Shown piece by piece: positions 25,027 through 36,200 of a stretch of 64,000 bases of DNA; the first letter of the stretch is position 1, and each line of letters begins with the position of its first letter. Below the pieces are notes generated by a model. That model made no database searches and was not told the origin of the DNA. It saw only the letters and a list, made by a program, of their open reading frames with translations. The position numbers and the translations under genes are program-made. Source of the DNA: Silene latifolia (Eukaryota; Streptophyta; Magnoliopsida; Caryophyllales; Caryophyllaceae). The DNA is taken from assembly GCF_048544455.1 (NCBI RefSeq), contig NC_133534.1, positions 36,146,217 through 36,210,216 of the forward strand. The letters run 5' to 3'.

Positions 25027-26368
25027 GGGTTATTTAACGGTAATACTCCAAACTATTAAGGTGTTTCTCAAAATACTACAAACCCTATTTTAACTAGCAA
25101 TATACCTAATTATTACCCCCTTTCTCTTCTACTAGAATTGCGTATTTTTTGACTTGAAGCATCCGGTAAACTCTATTCAAGGACCCTACTTTTATTTTTT
25201 TTATATTAATTTTACTTATCTTCTTCCTCATTTTTCCTCCATTTCACCAAGAGAATTTACAACTTCTCCTCTCTCCTTCATCCAATTTCATCTCCACCAG
25301 ATTTAGCCTTTATTTAATTTTCCTCCTTTATCCCCCTTTTATTATCTTTTCCTCCATTTTCACCATTTAGTTATCTTTGATTAATTTAATTTTCCCCATT
25401 CTTTCTTTACAAGCATCTTGCTTTGTTTCCTTGAACCTCGTCCTCCTCAATGTTATTATCAAGCAATTTGTTCAACAATCAGACCAAACTTACAAAACCC
25501 ACATCAAACCAAATCATTTGGGCATCTCAAAAACGACATTGGTTCAACAATCAAACCAAACTTACGGAATTTGTGCTAATCAAGGATTACCTATTAGTTA
25601 GCAGCACTGAAATTAATAATGAAGGGAGATAGGTAAGAATATACAATTGAAAAATTAGGTTTGGTGGATTTGCATAATTAAATGATATGAAGACGAGTAT
25701 GGGAATCAGGGATCAATGAGTAAAACTTACATTGAACAACATTACGAAGTTATGATATACAAGGCCGTCTACGCTAATCACACAATTATGAGAAGAGGAG
25801 TTTTAATGGCGTTCTGATTTCTAACAAGGATAGTGATAGGGCGCCACCGGGTGACGCCCAAATTGGGTGCCACCCTCTCACAAGCATTCTTTATTGAAGG
25901 GGCCCGCACTCACCCCATGTGAGAGGGTGGCGCCCAAATTGGGTGTCACCCGGTGGCGCCCTTTCATTTTCCTTCTAACAATACGAGGAGGTATTAGTTT
26001 GGAGTATGAGAAGAGTGAGGAACTGAGGAAGCTAAACAAGGTTTCGAGATTTTTGGGCATATGAATGAGATTTGGTTTAGGAAATTTTGGTCTGCACCTC
26101 CGTATACACAAAACCAATGCGTTTTGTAGAAGATTAATGGAGTTTTGGTGTTTGTAAAAGAAAAAGAAGAGTAATGGTGTTTAACAATGAGAATAGTACA
26201 AGAAAGAGAAGGATTAAAAGATAAAAAAACCGGTTCAGCAGGTAGCCCTTCCACTTGTTTTAATAAAAGATAAAAGGTGTTAAAGTTGGGTATATTGGTA
26301 GTTAAAATAGAGCCTGGAGTATTTTAAGAACAACCCAAATAGTTTGGAGTATTACTGTTAAATAACCC
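25027..26368. mobile_element. non-autonomous MULE with about 80-bp terminal inverted repeats
   Basis: The left end reads GGGTTATTTAACGGTAATAC. The right end read inward is GGGTTATTTAACAGTAATAC. The similarity continues for about 80 bp, to GCAATATACC and CCAATATACC. The flanking TATAAAATA is a perfect 9-bp direct repeat (25018-25026, 26369-26377), the mark of Mutator transposition. The 1342-bp body encodes no transposase. It holds a strong hairpin at 25839-25961. Its ends resemble the right end of the MULE at 4650-4732, so that family could have supplied the transposase. Confidence 0.85.
25839..25961. repeat. 123-bp near-perfect hairpin
   Basis: Two GC-rich arms of about 43 bp (GGGCGCCACCGGGTGACGCC on the left, the inverse on the right) surround a loop of about 36 bp. 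Only a few mismatches are seen. Each arm also contains a smaller palindrome around CCCAAATTGGG. The GC content contrasts sharply with the AT-rich host element. It could be a MITE of its own, but no target duplication was found. Confidence 0.75.
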
Positions 26369-26377
26369 TATAAAATA

Positions 26378-26605
26378 TATGGAAAAGAAAATATTTATTT
26401 AATTTAAATAAAAATTAAACAATAATAATAGAATTTTAAAAGGGTAGAAATATCATGTATTTAGTTCATGAAATTATATCACATAAAGGATAATTTAAAT
26501 GAGACCTTCTCCATTCCACTTTTATTGTTTAATTATCCTTTAAAATTTAATCCAAATTAATTATTTTTTCAAAATTTAGTACGATAAATGACTTAACTAT
26601 TAGTA
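26378..26605 (+). mobile_element. Helitron block B, part after the MULE insertion
   Basis: It resumes the block interrupted at 25026 and matches 21003-21338. A second Helitron 5' end follows at 26606, as at 21339 in block A. Confidence 0.6.
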
Positions 26606-29600
26606 TCTATACAATATAATAAAAAGGTAAGATGAGTAGTTTATTATTTGACGTGTGTCATGTTAAGCAATTTTAAGTGCCACATTTTATGTTATTTTTC
26701 TTTGCATTTTATCTAAACAGTATAGTTAAAAGCCTACTTAAAGCATTTAATTTTAATCCACGTATAATTTCTCTATTGGTTAATAATAATTCAATTATAT
26801 TAATTACTTAATTATCTAACTAAAAGTAAGTAATTATCTAACTAAAAGTAATCTCTAAATACCATGTGTTACATGCTTATAAAATACAAACAAAATAAAA
26901 AATATTAGTAGCAAACACAAAAAACAGATTAATACAAACTCTTTATTTTCCTCTCATAAATTTGGTATTAATATACCTATTCATTTAACTTTTTTTTTCT
27001 TTTTTTAATAGATGGTCTTTTGGTTTTTCCTCACAATTATTATACTTTGTATTTATTTCACCATAATTTTTTTATCTCCCCCTTAATTAGTTCACACAAC
27101 ATTCTTCTTCTCTCAAATAAATTATTGAAATTAATTACAAAAATTTCCTTATATAAATATTACAACAATCTTATTTTTCGTTTTTATCCAAAACGTTGGT
27201 AGGTAAATTATGCATATATAACCAACTGAATTATTTAACTTTTCTATTCTTATTATGTTTGGAATTAATTAATAGTTAGAATCTTATTTAATTATGTTTT
27301 TTTGTGTTTGTATTAAAATTGTAGGAGGATGACATACTCACATATCAAAAACATTGCATGAAATCTGGAAACAATGGCTATGAAACTTCTTTGCAATTAT
27401 CTTTTGACTTGAATATATTGTTCATTTTCATCGAGTTTTCCTTTTTTATTACTATTATGATGTATGCGCAATATCAAATTATAGTATGAATCTCTAATTA
27501 TTAATGACATGGTACATTATATATTCCAACCCTTGGAATATTAATTGACAAATTTTGTAAATTGTACTAAATTGTCTTATACCCTTTCGTGCACTTTATT
27601 AGTTTTCCGTGTACTCTTCAACTTGTATTTTGTCAATCAGGTTATAAATCAAATATCTTAGTCGACAAACAGATTATAAATCAAATGTCTGAATGGAAGT
27701 ATTGAAGTTATATGCTCTAAGGATATAAATCAGATCTTTTAATGCGGATCCAGGTAAATATTTTGCATGCTTTTTGATTGAAATCCGATGATCATTCTCC
27801 AATCCATTGTTCATTTTGAATGCTTGCAAACCTTTAAATCATTTTTATGTTTTCCATCAAATATTTTCTTCTAGCACTCTAAATTTTTCTTCGAGAAATA
27901 TTTACTTTTTTTGTTTGTATATATTTTTGTTTTCACATAATCAATTGTTACGAATATTTTTTAATTATTACCCCACTTTTCTTTTTTGTATATTTTTATA
28001 TTATCACCCCTTTTCTTTATGATGGGGCATATTCTGCACCGCTGACCAAGTCAACACATTGAGCAAGGTCAAGGATATCCACAGCAAAGTCAACGACTTA
28101 GACAGTCTAGCCGATGCGACCCATCGGCCTGTCACCTGGGACGTACTTTTTACTAAATGTTTCTTATAACTTTTTTTAAAAATTACAAAATAATGTCATC
28201 GTTTAAGGGTAAAATTCTCACATTACTCCATCAATTGCAAAAATTTTCCTTTTATTTTCAATTGGTTTTATCTTTTCTTAATCTTATTATTGCACACAAG
28301 CAAATGAGGTGATAATTAAAAAAATGGAAGAAGTATAATAATATAAATTGTGCATCCTTATTTCTTTGAAATTCATCGGGATAGGTGTTAAAGCTCCTCA
28401 CATAAAAGTTCACCAACAACAAATGATATAGAGATGACTCTAATTGACAATAGATATAGAAATGAAACTAGAATGATGTCCATTGTTTAACAAATACATT
28501 TTCTCGTGTACCCTCTCAAAAATTGCTCACATAAATTTTATTTTTAAAATTATTGAATGCGTATTTAGTCTAAAATTTTATTTGTATAAGTCACATGTCA
28601 TCAACTCCTTGCTAATAGTTTAAGTATATCACTTAGGTCTTTCGTTATACAAAAATCATTTCAATAATATTTTTCCCAATATGTTGGAAATCAATTGAAT
28701 TTACAAGGACGATGTTGCAAGCCCGACTTGATGTTGCAAGCCCGACGAATCGACAAGAACTGTAAATGTATTATTTGTTAAAAGTTTAACAAACTCCATT
28801 GCATTTAAGAAAATAAACTTTTAATTTTAGACATAAGTTGTATTTAAACATAGCGCTTTCTGCGCATTATTCATATCATCTCTAATTGACTAAAGGCAAT
28901 ATGTGAAATTCAGTTATAAAATATCATTACCATCAATTCATTTATATATTTTACATATTTATTTTATTTTACATTTCTTTTTTCATTAGAATATGTTAGG
29001 TAATAAGGAATAGAATTAGATGTCCAAGTGTCCAACATTTTGTTTCTTTGTCGGATAAAAATAGGATCAAGGTTCTTCGAACGCACCAAAACAATACTAA
29101 AAACAATATATCAAGTACTAGAGTACCAAAAGCCGTCAATCTTAAGTGAACTGAATAACCGCCGTGACAAAGTCAAGCGCCCTCAAAATCCAGAGACAAT
29201 CTAAACACCGTAAAAAAAAAAGCAGGGAACAAAAACAGAAAGGGGACCGACAGTAACTAACACAAAAGACAACAATCAGTAAAAGGACAAAGACAATGAG
29301 GATCGTAGCAAAATAAGAGTAGTTTGCAAAGTTAATATTCCACTGTTTGAATGCAATTTTACGTTTTCCCATAATTTGTGTTGACTTTGCTTATAGGCTT
29401 TGAGAATAAGACGTTTAAAGTGCTCTGATGAAACACAAAATAATACAATTTCCCATTTAATTTATATGCAATGTCAGCCTTCGAAATCAGATAATGGATA
29501 TTCGTATGTTCTTTAAAATGAGGGCTTCATGGGTTTTGGTGCTATAATATATCTTACCTTCAAAAACTGTGACAAGACCCTCTTTATTGCCTTGCTTAGT

Positions 29601-29732
29601 TATTCTACCAACATATCTCCAAGATAATAAGCAAAAAGACAAATAAGCCGAATAATGCATTCATGAACGATACCGCAAAAATAAAAGAACAAAAACAATT
29701 AAATCTGTGATTCTCACGGGTCACAAAACTAG
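26606..29732 (+). mobile_element. Helitron tract, non-autonomous
   Basis: It begins A|TCTATACAATATAATAAAAA and ends with the hairpin-like TGTGATTCTCACGGG, TCACAAAA and CTAG (29729-29732) before T. A further degenerate start (TCTAAACAGTATAGTTAAA) near 26712 shows nesting. The segment around 27310-27360 resembles 6620-6670 in the left cluster. No Rep-helicase is visible. The pairing of this start with this end is inferred. Confidence 0.55.
28020..28145 (+). repeat. GC-richer island, possible LTR fragment
   Basis: It begins TGATGGGGCATATTCTGCAC and is markedly richer in G and C than its surroundings. It could be the first part of an LTR, since it opens with TG. No partner, primer-binding site or target duplication was found. 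Confidence 0.3.
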
Positions 29733-29742
29733 TTTTTATGTT

Positions 29743-29858
29743 AAAAATCATATACTTTTGATGAAAGTATTAAAAAAAGTTTATAAATTTGAGAAAATGC
29801 AAATTAAAGATTTGTGACATAGGTTGTTAATACTTTCATCAAAAGTATATGATTTTTT
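29743..29858. repeat. inverted repeat upstream of GPAT9
   Basis: The arms ATCATATACTTTTGATGAAA (from 29747) and its inverse (29828-29858) are about 30 bp long and separated by about 55 bp. A/T-rich direct repeats of TTCAAATTAATTAAAAAAAG follow up to about 29940. It may be a small MITE. Confidence 0.55.
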
Positions 29859-29859
29859 T

Positions 29860-30287
29860 CAAATTAATTAAAAAAAGTATTGATGAATTAATTTGTGACA
29901 TATACTTTTTTTCAAATTAATTAAAAAAAGTACTTTTTTTCAACCAAATTACAAATTCACAATTCACATTGATGATAGTTTATAAATTTGAGAGAATGCA
30001 AAAAGTATTGCGAAAACAAACAAATTAAAAAAATTAATTTGTGACATTGATATAATCTCGAAAATTTTAAAGGTAGAAGTCAAAATATTGTAAATTTGGA
30101 GCAATGAAATCATTAAAATTGGGGGCCAAAAAACAAGTCAAAGTGACATTTATGAAGGACTTCCCTTTCGCAAAGATTCAATAACCACACATATCCAGTC
30201 AGGTGATACTTCACTACACAGTGTATTATCTTCCAACACTTTCCAGTTTCCACCCACAAAAAAACTCCATTGTTAATACTTGTATTA
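29860..30287. other. GPAT9 upstream and leader region
   Basis: AT-rich repeats are followed by about 170 bp of more mixed sequence leading to the start codon. No clear TATA box was identified. Confidence 0.4.
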
Positions 30288-33200
30288 ATGGAAGAAAATA
30301 GTGGTAATAATAACAATAATAATAATCATAATAATAATAATGAGAAAGGGTTGAGAAGAGTTGGTACGGAATTGGATTTGGACAGACCCAATATCGAAGA
30401 TTATCTCCCTTCTGAATCTTTCACTCAACCTCGTGGAAAGCTTCGTTTGTAAGTCACCATACTTCGTCTCGTCTCGTTCATTTGTTTACCTTTTATTAAA
30501 ATACTCTCGCAAACAGTAAAAAGGGGATGTGACAAATGATGGGTTTTTTGGGTGTTGATTGTAATTTTAATTTTGGTGGAATTGTGATTTGTGCAGAAGG
30601 GATTTGCTTGATATTTCTCCTGCTTTAACTGAAGCTGCTGGTGCCATTGTTGATGTAAGTTTGCACTTTTAATTTTGCCAAACATTTCTCATTTGTTTTT
30701 GTTTCTGAATTACAAAAACAATCACATTACCTAGTGTCTCAATGGCTCCTGCAAATTACGCACCTTCCTCACCCTTGTCTTGACATAGAGAGCCTGTTTG
30801 CGGATGATTCAAGGCGATAATTGCGTTCGAATGATAAGATAAAGCAAAATGACTCATTGAAGTGACTGCTGAGGTGCTGGGATACTGTTGTTATCAAGGG
30901 TTTAGTTTGATGATTTAGTCCAGTGTGTAAATTTGTTGTTTGTTTGTTGTTGGTTGATGAATAAAAAGGATAAAGCAAAGAAAAGCTTGAATTTTATTCC
31001 ATGTTGATGCAACATTCAAGTGTTTAATTTGAATTTTGAGCAAGGGTTTAGTTTGATGATTATTGAAGTGTGTTGATTTGTTGTTTGTTTGGTGTTAATA
31101 AATTAGCGTATAGGACTAGAGGATAAAAAAGATAATCTTCAATTCAATTCCGTTGTTGATGTAAGTGTTTAATTTGACTTTTTGAGGAAGGGTTTAGTAT
31201 GATGATTTTCAAGTGTGTTAATTTGTTGTTTGTGTGTTATTTTGTTGTTAATTAATGAGTGAAGTGGATTAAACAAAGAAAAGCTTCGTTTAAGTTTGTG
31301 TCATTTCTTAAGTTCATATATATCCGAGATCCAAAAATGCAATTTGTCGCGTAAAATTCTAAGGAAGCTTCTATCTTTGTGAAAGAGGCAAATGAGGAAA
31401 ATGTGTTTATTTGAAGGTTTAGTCTACAAAAACACCCGTCATGGACTTAGGATATAGCTAATCCTGTAAAAGCGGTAAAAGTATTAGCATTCTAAAGGAA
31501 CCTCTCTAAACAAATAGAGGTGAAGATCAATGGAATGATAATGGAGTAACAAATAGGCTATGAGGTAGAAGAGTTTCATATCTTGTGCACTTGACTGTCC
31601 TAATAAAAGGGCTTATTCAATCACATATTTTGAGCTAACAGCTTAATGTTGGTTAAGAGATGTTGTGATGTTCGAAGGTTCAAATATGATAGCCATGGAC
31701 AATGCTTACATGGTGGACCATTGAACAGGCACTATTAACTGAACCATGGTTATCGGATTGGGAAATTCTTCTAATCCCAGTGAATCGCGAATCACGTATT
31801 CATATTACGACGTAATGAATTTTTGTATAAAATATACGTATTACGTTGTAAAAAGTGCATATTGTGTATGCATATTACATATTCGTATCAAAGTGTACTA
31901 CGAATTTGGCATCCATGAACTGAACAAATATTTCATTTAAGAGATTTTTAGTGGCATCATGAAGTGAGCCTTTTTATCAGTTAAATCTTGTGCATGAAAT
32001 GGTTGCTTGAACTTAACATAATTTTAAGTTGTATATGTAGTTTATTGTCTGTTGAGGTTCACTTATGTTATTCTGTTTTAACTGTAAGGATTTAACAGTA
32101 ATTGTTACGGGTTAAATAGCAGATAACCCCCAAAAGTTTGCTTGTATGTGTAATTGAGCCCCATAAGTCTTAGTTGGAGCAAATTAGCCTCACAACATTT
32201 TGTTTAGGGGCAGAACTGCCGACAAACACGCGCAAACACGGACACGCACACAAGCACATACTAAAATCCTATGACACACACACAAACACCAACCTTGTAA
32301 TGCATACAAAGAGGAACACACCAAAATCTTTTATCTTGTTGGAGTTTGGACTGTTGGACTCTGTTGCAAGTATTAGACAATAGACATTAGAGTGTTAAGA
32401 GGTGTGTGACTCGGCTAATTGTCTGAAAATTTTCCTTTTTTGGCCTAAATGAAGCTCCAAGTGTCTATACTCATGTTTGAGTGAGACATGTCTTACATGA
32501 ATACGTGAATGAAGATGAGAAGTCGAAGTAGCACGATTCAGTTAGATGAAACTATGAAAGTGTTTGACTTTCAAATCCCAATGTTACATCTAGAGTCTAG
32601 ATTTTAGTTTTAGATGTTTAAAATGTGGTATTATTTAACTTTGTTATCATGTATGATTCTTCAGGACTCTTTCACCCGTTGCTTCAAATCAAATCCTCCG
32701 GAGCCTTGGAACTGGAATCTTTATCTATTTCCCCTGTGGTGTTGCGGAGTTGTTGCTAGATACTTTGTTATATTTCCGGCAAGGTTAGATTTATCGCCAA
32801 TAAATACCACCTTATGTTTTGAAGCAATACTAACTAGAATTCCTTATCCAACTGAGAGATTAATGGTGTTTTATGCTGTATCCAAGTATGAAGATGCATA
32901 AACAAGACTACACAAAATGTTTGTTACAGAAAAATTCAGCAACTGTTTGTTTCCCGTTTCATGGTTTTTCGTTTAAGAACGCATGAAAACTAGCTTGGTT
33001 TACTTTCTCAAAACAATGTGCAGTGTGTTGTGCAAGTTTGGAGTAATGTTCATGTTAGTATGTATTTTAATTGGTAATATGACTAATATCTTATCTGGAA
33101 AATAAGGACTCATGGTCTTAGGGCATCTAGAAAATAAGGAATTCATAGGTCTATTAGGTAAAAATTTATTAATGATGGATTTCTGCGTTAGCTCTCCCCT

Positions 33201-36200
33201 GACATCTTAAATTTTCCAACTTTCTAACTTCAGGGTCCTGATATTGACAATAGGATGGATCATATTTCTCTTACTCTACGTTCCAGTTCATTTCTTTTTG
33301 AAAGGACAAGATAAACTGAGGAAGAAATTGGAGGTACGGTTATTGTTTATTGCCACTATGCTAATTTCATGCACATCTGGTTGTTCTCTGTATTTATATA
33401 TACATCTGCAGTGAAGCTGAGTAATTCTCTGTACTAATAGCAGATGTTATCCAGATCTGCGTATAGCCATACGATTAGCTATTGCCATCATTCACCCTTT
33501 TAATTTCAAGTTCCTCAATTCTTAGTAAAGAATTTCAGTGGTTTCCGTATCTTAAATCTTATTTGTTTGTTGCCTTACCATTTAGTTACTGTGTGTTTCT
33601 TGCGATTTTTGGCAAATGGATTACATCCTTTTAGTTTATCTTCCTTAGGCTAAAACTTTGGCTCGTAAGTGCGGCTTGCACGCTCAGTCCAGGTGCAGCA
33701 GCGTATTCTTTCTAGTTTCTACCACTATGTTAGTAACGAGACAGTTTAAAAGAAGCATACGATATTGCCTATCTGAATCAAGCAGGTCTTACATGAGATT
33801 TCTGGATTATTGTATGATGGTTTTTTTGACTTTCCATATATAGAAGTAGAAAGAGATAGACTAGATACGCCGTCTCTTATCTCGATGACACAAAAGGGAT
33901 ATTAAGCGATTGGAATTGGGATATGAAATTATGAATATATTTTGAGGTGTGGCTGACCGTGTGTGACGATCCGCACACTTGAACCCTTAGATTTATTTAT
34001 GCTTATGTAATTTCATTTCCCTTGTACATTTGTAGTAAGTATTTTCTTAGTAGTTTTAGAATAGGTTTCCATAAATAGGTATATCGCTATTCTGAACTAA
34101 ACTTGTAAAATCAATGTTTCCTGCTACCAGGATGTAAATATCAAATTTCCCTCTTTAGGGAGTACTAGTGAATGAAAATCTACTTCCTACCTTGTGCCTT
34201 CGTATTGCTTGTTGTTGCTTTGTTGTGAACGACTCTTAGCCTTCACTTTACTAACAAGCCGTGTTTGTGGGATCGACACTAGGATCCCGACTCACACCCC
34301 GAGACCCGAGTATCGTGCTAGTGGGCGATCCCTCACTAGTACGAAGATCCTTGTCGCTTGCATCTTGCCTTGAGACGGGCAAAGGTGCGCGCCACGGTCC
34401 GGCAAAAGTAGCGGACCGTGACATTTGGTATCAGAGCCCCGGTCTTCGGACGGGCGTCTGCAAGCCGCATTTGTTTATCGAGATCGAGAAAATGGGCGAA
34501 ACAATCGAGGACCGAGTGGATGCCTTAGAGGACGCAATCGACGTCAAGCTTCCTTAACTCGAGGACATCGTTATGCGGATGGCTGCGAGCCTCGAGGAGT
34601 TGCAAAAGACGGTTTGTGACCTTGAGATGAAGGTGGACGGGATGGACACCCGCATCCAAGCGATCAGTGGTGCGATCCCCGACGATCGGGAGGAAGAGAT
34701 CAATCATCTGCATCGAAAGGTCGAGATGTTAGAGAACACTTGCGCCACGCTCGTGAAAGCGGTGGCCAATGAGGGGAAATCTGTGGGGAGCCATAAGGTG
34801 AAGGCACCTCCACCTCGTGCCTACGATGGGGCGAGGGATTCGAAAGCGGTCGATAACTTTATCTTCGATATGGAGCAATACTTCCGAGTAAGTGGGCTCG
34901 ACGAAGACGCGGAAGTTGTCACGGCAAGCATGTATCTAGTCGACGATGCCAAGATGTGGTGGAGGGCTAGGTACAAGGAAATCGATGCGGGCACGATTAC
35001 GGTGACATCGTGGGCCGACTTCAAGAGGATATTGAAGGATCACTTCTACCCCGAGAACACGTAGTATGTTGCTCGGAAGAAGTTGAAGGAAATCAAGCAC
35101 ACCAAATCAATCCGGGAATATGTGAGGGAATTCTCAGCGTGCATGCTCGAGATTAGCGAAATGTCCGAGACGGATAGGACATTCGAGTTCATTGACGGGT
35201 TGAAGAGGTGGGCACAACAAGAGGTCATGAGGCAGAATCCCAAAACTCTGTCTTCGGCCATATCGGCTGTGGAGCGCCACTCGACTTTCACGGGGAGCGA
35301 GAGGCACCAAGAGTTGTGGCACCAACGGGGAATATGGGTGCATCACAAAGTGGGTACAATGGACAAAGGCCACAAAACAGCGCCATTTCAGTTGGGAACA
35401 GTCGGTTCCGCTCACAAGGAAGTCAAGCCCAATCGGCGAGCACTACAAACTCGCCCTCAAGCTCGTCTTCTAAGGCGGGAAACTCTACTGCTTCCACAAC
35501 GAAGAGACCGTTCGCGTGTTTTGTGTGCAAGGGTCCTCACAAGATGGTCGATTGTCCGAACAAAGCGGAGTTCAATGCCATGTTCAAGCAGATGCCGAAA
35601 GGGGCTCAAGAACGTCTTGATGGGGCATTGGCCGACTATCACCAAGAGTGTAACGAAGACTCGAGTGATGGTGAAGACCAACCACGGATGGGCTCACTTC
35701 AAAGGATCAGCGCGATGGGGAAGTACGAAGATTCCTCCGCCAAGAAATCCCACGGGCTCATGTACGTGGACTTGATGGTGAATGGGAAGCAAGCACGAGC
35801 CTTGATCGACTCGGGCGCCTCCCACAACTTTGTTACGAAAGAGGAAGCGGATCGGTTGGGGCTAGTTTCGCTTTGGATGCTAACACCGTTGCTGAAGCGG
35901 TCAATGGGAAAATGAGACGCGTCCAAGGAGTGGCTAAGAAGGTCGCGGTCCAAGTGGGTAAGTGGGCAGGGGAGCTCGACTTCACCACCGTTCCATTTGG
36001 ATGACTTCAAGTTAGTACTCGGGATGCGGTTCTTTCGAAAGCATTGGTAGTATTGAAACCAAGTGACGGATCGATGCTACTAATGGGGTCTATCGTAGTG
36101 AATACGGTAGACGGCGACGAAGACAAGGGGGCAGCATCGAATTTCGGCTATGAGGGTGATACCGACGCCGAAACAAGGGATGCGACCTTGGAGAATGCCT

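Noticed and set aside
29142-29372. Hydrophobic 76-codon frame on the minus strand inside a Helitron
   Set aside because: Low-complexity Leu/Phe/Cys content from an A-rich plus strand, with no recognisable family.
34261-34557. 98-codon frame repeated at 37179-37451
   Set aside because: Both lie in the two LTRs of the Gypsy-type element and are not genes.
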